64,000 nucleotides of DNA from assembly GCA_000231825.2 (NCBI GenBank), contig JH720396.1, positions 101,024 through 165,023 on the forward strand, in the 5' to 3' direction. Below are positions 1-13,000 of the stretch, piece after piece (the stretch's first letter is position 1; the number at the start of each line of letters is the position of its first letter). The stretch comes from Tetrahymena elliotti 4EA (Eukaryota; Ciliophora; Oligohymenophorea; Hymenostomatida; Tetrahymenidae). The notes beneath the pieces were generated by a model that worked only from the letters and a program-made list of their open reading frames with translations, made no database searches and had not been told where the DNA came from. Both the position numbers and the translations under genes were made by a program.

Positions 1-662
1 ACTAATATTTTAATTCAATGTTTTATCATTATGACAAATTTAAAATTTACTTGACAATTTTTAAAAAATAAATTCTGTATTCTTAAAAAAGAACCAATCA
101 ACAAGAGTAAAATACTTAGTATAAATGTAATTAAGTGTGCATCTAAAAAGAGCTTCAGTAAATTGAGAAATTACAAGATGTCTTTTTGAAAATGAGAGAA
201 CATTTTTAAAGTAAATAAAGAACTAATTGTTGTCAATAATAATTCTTATTTAAAGCTAAAAAATGAATAAATTTGTTTTTTTTTTGAAGTTGAATAAAAT
301 GTAAAAATTTAAAAATTAATTGAAAGTTAAAGTCATTTTTTATTTAGTTTTGTTCTCATTTTTCTTTGAAAAAAAACATCATTGAAACTACAAATTTCTA
401 AATGTAAAATAAAATTTTTTTCTTTAATTTTCAAAAATTTCAGATTTTTAAAAAAGTAAATTGATTGTAAAGATTATCTTAAATTAACTCACAAAAAATT
501 AAGAGTACTCATAAAAAATATAAACCGATAAATATTACTATTAACAAAACGGAAGTATTTATTTTTGTAACTTAGTTAATTTTTTGGCTTAACACTTTAG
601 TTTTAATTGAAAGATAATTTAGTGAAGCTTTAAGAATATCTGGTACTTTAATTAATTTAAAT
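1..662. other. AT-rich flank, no gene seen
   Basis: Very AT-rich sequence downstream of the Rab gene on the minus strand. It contains homopolymer A and T runs. I see no start-to-TGA frame with protein-like composition on either strand. It probably holds the Rab 3' UTR next to position 663 and plain spacer beyond. Confidence 0.5.
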
Positions 663-1660
<998 letters not shown>

Positions 1661-2969
1661 TTCTAAAACTATTGTGCACTTTATATTTTTAATGTCTTTA
1701 TATGTACTAGTTAAGGCTTTAATTTCCTTAGTTTTAGATTTTTTTTTGCTTTTAATTAATTTATATATGTTTATGTATCAACGACCATAAATATTATATT
1801 ATCAATATTTTCCCCTTTAAATAATCGCTGTTTTTATTAATTAAAAATATTGATGTATGTATGCATAACCAAAACTTTTAAATTCTTACCTATTCCTTTT
1901 TTAACTCGCTATAAGCTGATATTAATCAACTACTCTTTTAGAACAACATATTATTAATGATTCGTTAAATAAATTAATTACGATTGAATTAATTCATAGA
2001 AAAAGTAAGAACTTTTCCACTATATATTTTCTTTCATAAATTTTATAAAATAATATTATGATAAAAGTTTATTTTTTTCATACCAAAATGTAAAAGTAAA
2101 ACATAAGTAAGAAAATAAATATTAATGAAAAATTAATGATCTAATGTACAACTTATTTCCAATTTATTCTTTCAAATTAAGTCGAAAAAAACTCAAAATT
2201 TAATTAAAAAATAATCAATTCATATATTTAATCAATAATTGTTGTAATCAAATTTAAATTATTTTACATTGATTTAAGAAATTCCAGTCTTATACTAAAA
2301 TAATCATCCTCCACTCTACTATTTAAATTTTGGATAGAATTAAGAAAAAAAATAATTTTTTTTTATTGATGATAATTGTAATTACTCCATACTTTGTTTC
2401 TAACAATCTTTTTTTAATAAAAATTATTTAAATTTTAACTGGTAATACAAAAAAAATTGCTAAAAAAGAAAAATTAAAAAATTTAAATTTTGTGAATTAT
2501 CTCTTTTTAAATTAAAAAGAAATTTATTATTTAATATGAATATTTTTTTTAGTTGAAGATAATCTCCATTTTTTATTAAGTTGTCATTCAATTCTCCTTA
2601 TTTTTTGTATATTTAATTAAAATGAACTAAATATTTTAATAATTCAATTTGCTTTATAATTTGAATTTTCTGACAAATAGCACACATTAATAGAGTAAAA
2701 AGTGTTTTTTGATAGAATATAATTAGTGTTATTTATCTATCTATTGAAGAAAATTTAGCGCTGAAATTTTTATTTATCAAATTAGATAGATAGTATCAGA
2801 AATGAGGTTTTATAAATCTATATTAGATTATTATGTAATTCCATATCTTTTTATTAAGGGCTTTTTTGATTGATAAAGCTGTTTTATTCATAAAATTTTA
2901 TTAAAACTTTTAGTAAATACAAAACATAAAAAAATAAGATAAATATACAATTTATTCATAGTTTTTAAA
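1661..2969. other. Divergent intergenic region (Rab6-like / H2A.Y-like)
   Basis: About 1.3 kb between two genes transcribed outward. It must contain both promoters and 5' UTRs. It is AT-rich throughout and I see no protein-like frame and no obvious structured RNA. The last bases before 2970 are A-rich, the usual ciliate start context. Confidence 0.5.
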
Positions 2970-4115
2970 ATGGCAGCTCTAGATAAAATCATTTAACAAG
3001 TCCTAGATTCAATAGCAGAATAATAGGGTGATAGCAGAGATGATGAAGTTTATGTTATTGAAATTATGTCCTTACGTTTTGAGAAGTTTGATAATAGAAT
3101 CAAATCTAAGCTTGAAAGATTCACATCCCTTCAAATGCTGACAATAAATGATTGCCTTATTTCTGATTTAACTAGTTTCCCTCATCTCCCTTCTTTGATT
3201 AGATTAGATTTGGTATTTAATAAAATTACTGGTGACTAGCTTGGATATTTAAGAGGATCCAGACATTTATAAACTTTAATGATTGGAGCTAATTAAATTG
3301 AAGATATTGAAGATTTGAAGAGACTTGGCCAAATGAGAGAATTAATTTAGCTTGATTTATTGAACAATCCAGTTGTTAACACAGATAATTATAGGAAAAT
3401 TATTTTTAATCTGTTCCCTTCTTTGGTTATTCTAGATACATTAGATAAAAATGGAATTGACTAAGAAAAAGCTGCTCTAGATATCTCTGCTGCAAGAGTT
3501 CCTGATAACTTATTTGACAAATCTAAGCCTGCAAGCAGTACTTCAAAATAAGCTGTTAAAAGCTCTAAAGTATAAGCAATTAATATGTTCAGCTCTACAT
3601 AAAAGGTAGCTGCAGTAAAATAAAATCCTAAACCTGTAGCTGCAAAAGTTTCATCAACACAAGCTTAAAATGATAAATCTGATAAAACTGTACCTACAGT
3701 AGTTATTAATAGAAAATTAGCTGTTAAAGTAAGAGCTCCCCCTGCTCAATCTGGAAAATCTGGAAAAGGAAAAATGGATGCCTTTAAAAAATAATCAACT
3801 TCAGCAAAGAGCGGATTAGTTTTCCCATGTGGAAGAATCAGAAGATATTTGAAGTAAACTTGTAAATAATTTAGAATTTCTTCTAGCAGTAATATTTACT
3901 TAGCAGGTGTCCTAGAATATTTAACAGCTGAAGTCTTAGAAACTGCTGGAAACATAGCTAAAAATAATAAATATAGTAGAATCAATCCTTTACATATAAG
4001 AGAAGCTTTTAGAAACGATGCTGAGTTAAACTAATTTGTAAGTGGTACAATTATATCTGAAGGTGGTAGTACAAGTACTAACTTTTTTATTCCTATAAAT
4101 TAAAAATCTAAATGA
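2970..4115 (+). CDS. H2A.Y: Chimeric histone H2A variant with N-terminal LRR domain (H2A.Y type)
   Basis: Single exon, 381 aa, ending at TGA. Residues about 1-170 are leucine-rich repeats of the SDS22/ANP32 kind (for example [20 protein letters not shown] and a capping [14 protein letters not shown]). Residues about 170-275 form a Lys/Ser/Ala-rich linker. From about 275 to 381 there is a full histone H2A fold: [17 protein letters not shown], then [19 protein letters not shown], then [20 protein letters not shown]. The acidic-patch glutamates in VLEY, TAE and VLE are kept; one residue of the NDEEL cluster is alanine. Established knowledge: Tetrahymena has an essential chimeric variant, H2A.Y, whose non-histone tail resembles SDS22 and was linked to mitotic H3-S10 dephosphorylation. 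This gene fits that description in order and content. The start is the first ATG after A-rich leader. Many glutamines are TAA/TAG, which fragments it under the standard code. Confidence 0.93.
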
Positions 4116-4917
4116 TGATTAAATAAAACAAAAAAAAATAAATTAATAATCTTTAATATAAAATAAAACAATAAAAAAATAGAATATTTATTATTTTAAA
4201 CTCTTTACTATTTTAAACATTAGTTTATATAAAAAATGTGTGTGTTCTTTAAATATTACATTTAATTTAATAAAAAATAAATAAATAAAGAATGAATGAA
4301 TAAATTATTTTCAAATTAAATCATAATTGATATAATTTAATGAAACAAGTAAAGATGGAACGATGTACTTTCAAATTAAATGATTTTTTACTGATTGATA
4401 TTTTATTTTTTAAATCTTACAGATTTAATTATTTTTAAACACTTTTTTTTGGATTAGTTTGTTTTGAAAATTTTAATAACAAACAAAAGAAGAGATCTCA
4501 AAAAGTAAATAAATAAATAATCAACTCTTAAAATTTTTAAAAATTAATCTTTGAGTATAAAATTAATTTAAATGTAAAAAAATGTCAAGAAATTATTGCA
4601 AGACTAACTTTTTTAAAAAAATGAACTGCTGTCCAAAATTTTTTCATTTCTAAAATTAAGAGAATTTTTTAATTTTGAAACTAATTAATAATTAATTGCT
4701 AAAATCTTAAAGTATTTTAGCTACTAATTTTAAAATATTAAAATTTTACTTGCTTTTTAAAGTTTTAGCTTGATAGATAGAGTAAAAAATAATTTCAGAA
4801 TCATATGAAAAATTTTTGAAAGGAAATATAAAATATAAGAATGGTAATTTTAAGTTAATTAAGTTTTAATTTTGTTTGATAAATTTTATTAAATACTATT
4901 ATTCTATAAATAAATAT
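4116..4917. other. Convergent 3' intergenic region
   Basis: AT-rich spacer between the ends of two convergent genes. A short motif, TTTCAAATTAAAT, occurs at about 4308 and again at about 4369. I see no coding frame; it presumably holds the two 3' UTRs. Confidence 0.45.
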
Positions 4918-7900
4918 TCATTTTTTTATATTAAATGCTTATAATGTAGATGATAAGGATGAACCTGAATCTCTTTACACTAATAAAGGTGATGAGCTTT
5001 CTTTTTTTGAATTTTAATTAGCTTATTATGGCAATTATTGATTTTACTAAATTTATTTCATAATTACTAAATGGTGTAAACCATTTAGTTTTTTAGGAGA
5101 ACACATCATAGATTTAGTATCCTAATCACTATTTTAGGGGGCTTGTGAATTAGTTACATTTTATTTAGTATTTAATTGCAACTTGTTATATCTCATCATT
5201 AGCATAGTTTGATATGTTTTTTTTCTTTATTCCTTTAGTATTACAGACGGATTACTCTGTGGGAAATAAAATGAAAAATCTTTATGTTTATCAAATTAAT
5301 CAAATATTTCAAAATATTTAGCTGGAAAATCAAGAACATGATTTTAGCCAAACTACCTCATAGAGTATTTTAATTTGTAACTTAATTACTAAATATTATT
5401 ATCACTTATATCAAATTTAGATTATTTGCTAGTTTCATCTCTATTAAATATGCTGAATTTTTTAGATAGTTAAGTAGATGGTCTCCTTTTGTGATTTATA
5501 TCAACTGATGGTGTTTTTTTGGTTAAATTAGTCTTTGAATTTATTGGAGAAGTTTCGATTTCTTAAGTTTCTTAATTATGCTTTCTGTTTAGCTTTGAAT
5601 TATTCATGTCCACAGATTTATCATTTTAACCTCCTTCTTCCTGAATTTAACATTAAACTTATTTAGTTTCTTCCATATTTTAATGAATAGACATCCTAGA
5701 TTTTATTTAATTTATAGTTTTTAGAATCGAAGTCCTACGCACAGCTTCTATTCCTTAATTTTAGAATTAAGATTAGGTGTTTTAAATTAAATCTTGTTAT
5801 GAGCAATTTGAAGGAGATTTATTCCTTAATTCTATATTAGTTTCTATTAATTTTGAAGAAATCTTACTAAATTAGGGGCTATTCTAGATAAAATTTTAAG
5901 AAATATTTTATAACGTTGGTTGTTTCTGTAAGTTATTTTGAGTTTTTTATTAAGATTTTAAACTGGACTAATTAGAAAATTTTTTTTAATCTGTTTCTTA
6001 TGATGAACTCCATAGGTCTTCTTCACTATCACTTTCCTCAGATTCTAATTAGAATTGAGATTCATATTCTGTTTAATATAATTTAGAGTTATTATTTTAC
6101 TCTTCATTCAGATTTTATAAATACTATTATAAATCTTTTTGTTTTATTTTTTTTACATTTTAAAAAAAACTTTTATCCTCTTTTAAATCATTGAGTTTTT
6201 CTTCTAAGTTAATCTTTGTTATATTTTTTTTCTTTAATTGGCTCTCTGCTAGAAAGCTGCTACCTTTATCTAATTTCTTTTCATATAGTAAAGAACTCTC
6301 GTCTTAGTCATTGTCATCATCTTCTTCATCTTCATCCTCATCATCATCTATTTCTGAATCTGAGTAGTTATATATTTCACTTACATAGAACAATCTTAGC
6401 CTTTTTAAAGAAATTTAACAAATAGATTTATGTGAAAGAGCTTAAATAACATTTCTCCTTCTATTTATATTCCTACCTTCTTTATTTCTCATTTATTTAG
6501 GACAGTATACATTCTTAAAATTAACAAATTCTTTATCAAGTTTCAAATTATACAAAAAACAATTTGATGCAGAGTGATCAAATTTATTGCAAGAAAAACA
6601 AGGTAATCCCTAATGATTTTTATAAAGATTTATTTAATCTCTTAGCATGCAATATTTTTCCTGATTAAAAAAAAATAAAAAAATCAGCTTCAATAAAATT
6701 ATACAAAAAGTGTTTAATTTAATCCAAATATTTAACATCATTTAACAGAAATAAATTGAATTTAAAGATTAAATTATTAGAGTGAGTTTAATATTTACAT
6801 AATCAGATTCAAAAAGCTTGATTGTTTACAAGAAATCATTTTCTGAACAGTAAATTAAATGAGAACCATTTAAACTTTTCGCTGACATATCTTTAGGATT
6901 TCCTGTTAAGAAACTGCTAATACCTAACAGAGATCCTTTCTTTATTTTAAAAATTAAAAATAAGATATTGTATTTATCCTGCAAGTTTTACTCCAACTGA
7001 AATAAGATCAAAGTCATCCCTATTTTAAGTTGTCTTACTATTAAAATAAAGTTACACAAAACCATTACATACAAAATAAAAATTTCTATCCAAATCCCCC
7101 TAAGAAAATATAATCTCATTTGGACCAAAAGTCTTTTCCTTAACATGGCTTGTAAGCTTCATAATAAAATCCATAGAAAAATTTAATTTGAACAGCTTAA
7201 TATCATTCAAGAATTTGCCAAAATATTCTCGATTCACTTCATCTCTAAGTGATTTCGATATTTTAAGAAGGATCTCCTCTCCTTTTTAAAAACTCTCTCT
7301 TTCTTAGCTTTATTCATATTCTAAAAATTTTATCACTTTCCTTTAAATTTTCTTTGAAATATTTCTTTGTTGCATAAGCTTGGTAATTTCAAATTTTTTA
7401 TTTCTTTTATTAATAAAAAAATTTTTTTTATTGCTTAAAATAAAAAATAAAAAGAATGAATAAAATATTTTTCATTTGGTATTTTTTTATAATAAAAATA
7501 GAAATTTAAAATTATTTTTATTAAAATAATATAAATACCTATACTTTGCTTCCATCAAGGCCATTTCACTAAATATTCTACCTATTGTATTTATAGAATA
7601 TGCAAAAATACCACAGGTACCTATAGTCATGAAAACAACATATAGTTTTTCATACATATTAATTGGAGCAATATCACCGAAGCCTACAGTAATCATAGTT
7701 ATAAAAGTAAAATAAAGAGAGTTTACATAGTTATTATACCAAGGATCATCAGAAAAACCATAATGAGTGATCCAATTAGGTGATGTAAGCATTCCTATAT
7801 AATAGTATCCACATGCACAATAATGCCCCATATAACATACAAGTAAGCATAAATTCATTAAATCATAAGAGGTTGAAAATCTTTATTCTATTTAGAAGTG

Positions 7901-9517
7901 CTCATTTATTGTTTTTAAATTGATGATAATTTTTTTAATAGAAAAAATAGCAAACAACAAATCAACAATAAACAAGCCATTTTTATAATTTAATTATACT
8001 ATCAGTACACAGATTAAATCAAAAGAGAATTTATTCTTTAGATAATTTCGAATTATTTCTTTCCTATCTGAAACAAATGTTCCATTTTCATAATAAGAAA
8101 TGTTAAAAGAAATAGCTATTTCAAATAATCCCATAAAAACAGGAAATATCCTAAATAATTCTTCATAAATAACATCATTTTTAAGTTCTTATATTTGAAA
8201 GGAACTTTTTAATGGATAAATTATGAGTTAAAAAAATTGAATCAACAGAGTTATCAGGTTTAGCCACATTATGAATAGTCCATCAGGAGAAAATATCTTT
8301 TTTTTATTTTAAAAAAAAATATTTAACTAAGTTGTTATTCAATTTTAATATCTCAATTAAAGAAGCATGATAAAAAGGTTTTAAGATAATAATGAATGAA
8401 GGAAGATCAAGTAGTAATATTTAAAAATACCACTTCAAATTGATTAAATAAATTTGTTTTATTTAAAGAATGAATATATTATTATTTTAGAATATAAATA
8501 ATTTACACCAATTTTTCTGAGAAACCCACAAAAAAGGGAAGTGAATAACTAGAAAAATTTGAGTTAAAAAAGATTATTTCTCTTATCAATAGGATTATAA
8601 AAGTAAGCTTTGTCATTAATAATATTATAATGCTCTTTTTTTAGAAGTTGGATTTTATTTTTATCTAATTTTTATTTGAGGATGTTTGTGATCTTTCGAA
8701 TGTAATAAATCTATTTTAATAAATTTCTTTTTTAATTTTTCTTTTCTTTTGATAGAATATCTATCACATTTAAGGCTCTATTTTTATTTTCATCTGCTTG
8801 TTAATTGCTTATGTTAAAATTATCTTATCCATTTTAAGGTTATTTTTGCATACTTAAAGTTAAATTTGAGTTTCTAATAGCTAGCATAGTACTTCGCTTT
8901 TTAGTAAAAGTCCTACAAATTGATGATGATCTAACTGAATTTTCTCTACAAGATGATTTACCCATTGAAACAGATATATTTTAAACTGGTGATAAAAATT
9001 AAATATCATTTGGTGATTGTTGCTGTTGTTAATAGCTGAAAATATTTTTGCAAGTGTAGGAACCTGACCTGCTTTTTCTTTAACTTCTATTTTGATAACT
9101 ATTAGTTAATATTATATCTTTTTTGTATTAATTATCTGAGCTTTATATGTCTACTTATTGTATTAAAGTAGAAGGTGATTTACTTTCTGATTTATTCTTG
9201 CCAACAGAAGAAGAAGAGGACTCAGGGGAGTCTATGTTATCACTTGAATTATTTGCTTAATGCAGATCTTTTTAACACTTAAAATCATCCATATTTGTTT
9301 TAAATATATGAATTGAATCAGACTATTATTTGATCATCTCTAATTAATTTCTAAAATTAATGTCTTCCAAAGCAAAATCTTGTTCATATTCAGTTGATCT
9401 ATCATTTTAAGCAAAATTTTATTAGCTTTAATCTAAATACTTATTATTTTCTTCAGACACACTGATATTAATTTAATTTGTCTAAATATATGGTTGGCTT
9501 TATGTAATAAAATTCAT
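4918..9517 (-). CDS. Voltage/cyclic-nucleotide-type K+ channel with cNMP-like domain and CCHC knuckle
   Basis: A large multi-exon channel subunit. The N-terminus (9517 down to about 8500) is a cytosolic Ser/Gln/Asn-rich region. Transmembrane exons follow from about 8330 to 7480. The pore is plain at 7487-7858: helix, YFTFITMITVGFGDIAP with the K+ filter TVGFGD, then a final hydrophobic S6. Next comes a cyclic-nucleotide-binding fold (about 7330-6780) with PNEIIFSQGDLDRNFYFV, interrupted by introns. The phosphate-cassette region reads LLGISSFLTGNPKDMSAKS and lacks the usual FGE. At 6559-6600 there is CFSCNKFDHSASNC, a C-X2-C-X4-H-X4-C zinc-knuckle spacing. The long C-terminal tail is acidic and then Q/S-rich, ending at TGA 4918-4920. 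The predicted S4 has few basic residues (FSIKKIIINLKTINEHFQ). The family (EAG/CNG-like channels) is greatly expanded in ciliates and shapes membrane potential and ciliary beating. Exon joins in the transmembrane part are approximate. Confidence 0.85.
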
Positions 9518-10090
9518 AATATTCAAATATTTGATTAGTAGAAGTATTAATTTTATTATTCTTACTATTCAAAATTTGTTATGAAAATTAGATTTTTTAT
9601 TTAAACTTATCTAATGACAAGATAACAAAAAACTTTTTATTAATTGTTTAGATTAATTAATACTAAAAAAATTATTCCAAGTACTAATAAATAAATATGA
9701 ACTGAATAAGGAAAATTATTGATAGGAAAGTATGTTAATAAAATACATATGAGCTATAAATTCCATCAAATAATTTAGAAAGACTTAGATGGAAATATTT
9801 ATTTTTCTTACATTAGATATTAGGAGTTTTATAAACTAACTATGAAGAACGGTTTAAACATTTAACCTAATAAGCAAAAAAACATTACAAATTTATGAAA
9901 AATTTATTAAAAAAGAATGATACGATACTCTTTTATTAAAAAAAATGATTTATAAACATAAAATTTAATTTGAATTTATTTTAATAATTAATTAATTTAA
10001 AGAGTAGCATTTATTAAATTTTTGTTTTTGTTTTTTTTGAGTAAGAAATACCAAATTATTTTGAACATTTTAATTATTTCATTTATTTAA
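9518..10090. other. Intergenic, upstream of the K+ channel gene
   Basis: Upstream DNA of the minus-strand channel gene and 3' flank of the minus-strand MyTH4-FERM gene. It is AT-rich with no protein-like frame. Confidence 0.45.
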
Positions 10091-13000
10091 TCAATTTTTT
10101 TTCGGTTTTAAAAATGTTGGAGGCTTTTTTAATGTGATGTGGGTCTGGCTTGATTATTATTCATTTTCTTGAGTTTGAGTTTAAGATCCACCTCCTTCAT
10201 TATTTTGACCTTATTGTCCTTATTCTAAAAGGTTATCTTTACTGCTTGAATTTGAAGATTTTTTAACGGTATTTCTCTTATTTTAAGCAAGGATTGGTGT
10301 AAATGATCTTGATTTAGACTTTAGTCTCTCTCTATTTTCAGTAGACGAACTATTATTTTTAATACCTTCTTTTGAGTTCTACCTTGAGTGTCTTAATTTA
10401 GTGCCTTCTTCAGGAGATTCTAAACTTTTTCTTTAGACCTGTAAGGCTATTTAGCTGGCAGTAAATACTCCTTTATTTTCACTTACTCCATTTTGGTTTT
10501 ACTTTTAATTAGTTTGCATATCATTACTATTTTTCTTTTATGCCGATTGTGACTAATTGTTTTATTAATTTACTTAGCTGCTTTATTATTGCGATTGGCT
10601 TTAATTATTATTTTTACTTAAGCTTTCTTAGTTTTTGTTATTGACTTAGGTATTTTATTCATTATTTTATATTTAATCAACTGACTTAGTTTTAGGTGCA
10701 CCTGGTCTTATGCTTAAAGCATTATTAATTTTATTGTTTAACATTTTATTTGTTTCTGCCTTTTTAGATGTAGTAGCACTCTAAGGTTCTTTCAAATTAT
10801 TATTGCTACCCATATTACTGCTAGAATTTTGTTGATAAGTATCACTATTCGCTTTATGTATTTAACTATGAGCAGGAAGATTGTTAAGATTATTGCTATT
10901 TGCATTGTTTAAATCAAATTGCTTTTATTTATCTTAGTTTTGCATAGAATTAACATTGCTATTCTCGGCTTCTTAAATTGTAGACATAGGCTTTTTATCA
11001 AAGTTTTATTATTATAACTAAGATTGATTTGGAGATTTAATCTATTATTAATTATCTACAGGCTCTTGAAGCTGCTTCATATTCTAATTTTCTTATGGAA
11101 TTGATTGTAATTAATTACTTTAATATTATGCATTAGATGTTTTTGTAGCTTAGTCTAAGTTTTGTCCAATTTATTCTTACTTATTTGTGAATCCCTAGCT
11201 CTTTACACTGTTATTCACTGCACTGTTTTGTTAAGCTTAAGTTAATTAATTGCTTGTCAATTTAGGTGATAACATATTTTAATTATTGTTAGATTAAACT
11301 CCATCGTTAGGAGTGGGAGTTTAAGGCTCATAGTTACTAATACGATCTCTTCTTGCTTTTTACTAATCATTGTCTTATTATTACTTATTTTGTATGTCTT
11401 CTAAAATTTACTATCTTTCTTTAAGTACAGAATTAAACCACTATTAAAGTTGGCTTTCTTAATAGGAACATCTTCTCATTTCCCTTTCTTTAAATTATAG
11501 ACTGTATTAAGTCGTTTCTTTGAAAAACGGATAGTCATTTACCTCACTAATAATAAACTAAGTATTATAAATATGTTAATATATTTCTTAAAGCTTTTCT
11601 CTAGTATCTGAAAGCTCAATAGAATTTAAATTTTTATTTATCTCCAAAGTAAAAGGATCTGTTATTTCTATCAACCCAATTTCTTAAGGAGTTACGAGCA
11701 GGCTATGTCTTTAATTAAAAATTTGATTAATTTTACTTTTACAGTCATTTATTAAAAATCAATAAATACCTGTATCTCATTTTAAAAAACTCAGAATAAG
11801 CATATAAGGCAAAGCAATCATCTTAGATCCTTAAGTAGGCATACGATATAATGTCCTAAACAAATTCATGAGCTCTTGGATACTCAAATTTAATATTAAA
11901 AATAGAAAACTTTTTAGATTCTTTACTGAAAGTTTGAACTTTAGCTACATTGTTTGAAGTTGCAACAATATATATAATTTCTTCATAATAAATTGTATGT
12001 AAGGGTTTAACTTAGTTTTTTTTGCTAATAAAATTAATGCAAAAAGCATTAACTACTATATACACATATTCTAGCTCAGATTCATTTAGTTTAGCAGTAA
12101 AAAAGGAAGAACCATAAAAATTGTTTAGTCTTAGTTAGGCAAGTATATTAAACATGAGAGTATATTTATCTACATTCTCTATTTTCTCAATCTATATCAT
12201 TTTACTAATAACTAAAGCGAATTCTTCCTATTTTTTATTGTTCAATCAAAATTCAATTATTTATAACTAAAAAATTAAATGAAAAAATTTGATCATGATA
12301 AACTAAGAAATCTTCAACTAAAATTGTTAGTTGTTTTAAAGGAATGAATTAACAGTCAAATAATATCAACTGTTTTAAAAAAATAACTTTTGAGAATCAT
12401 ATTAAGAAGTAAAAAAAAATCTCGAGATTGAAATAAAAATTATCTTTTTTAAAGGAAGATTTTTTTCAAAATATTAATTAAAAAAAATGAAAAAAAAAAA
12501 ATTCCGATTTAATTTTAAAATTACTTTGTTGTATTTGATTGAAGGAGGTATAAGATGTTCAATATTATTGAAAGTAAGGTTTAAATCTATTTTAGTCCTA
12601 GAAGTGCCTTTTGTAAGGTAAGCTAGGTAGTAGGCTGCTATACGTATTAAAGATGGGACTACAACTGATTTAGAGTATAGTTCATTTGAATAAAAGCATC
12701 TTAATTATTCATCAAATAAACAACGAATTTGTAATTAATGAATATCACCTAGCCTTAAAGTATGAAATGGTTAATATATTCTACGCTTAACAAGAAAACT
12801 ATAACATGGAAATTTGGCATAGCTTTAATCCCATTAACTCATCTTCTCTACTAATATGTCTTCAAACATAGCAGCAATTTCTTCTTTATCAAATTTAGAT
12901 GATTAATATATCCAATAATTGTATTTATCGATAACAGAATTCTTTAAAAAATAAGATCCTTCCTAAAAAATTAGATTTAAATGTAAAATACTTTTATACA

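Noticed and set aside
6216..6425. Plus-strand frame with His/Leu-rich protein
   Set aside because: It is the antisense of the acidic Glu/Asp-rich tail of the minus-strand K+ channel gene, which explains the His/Leu composition.
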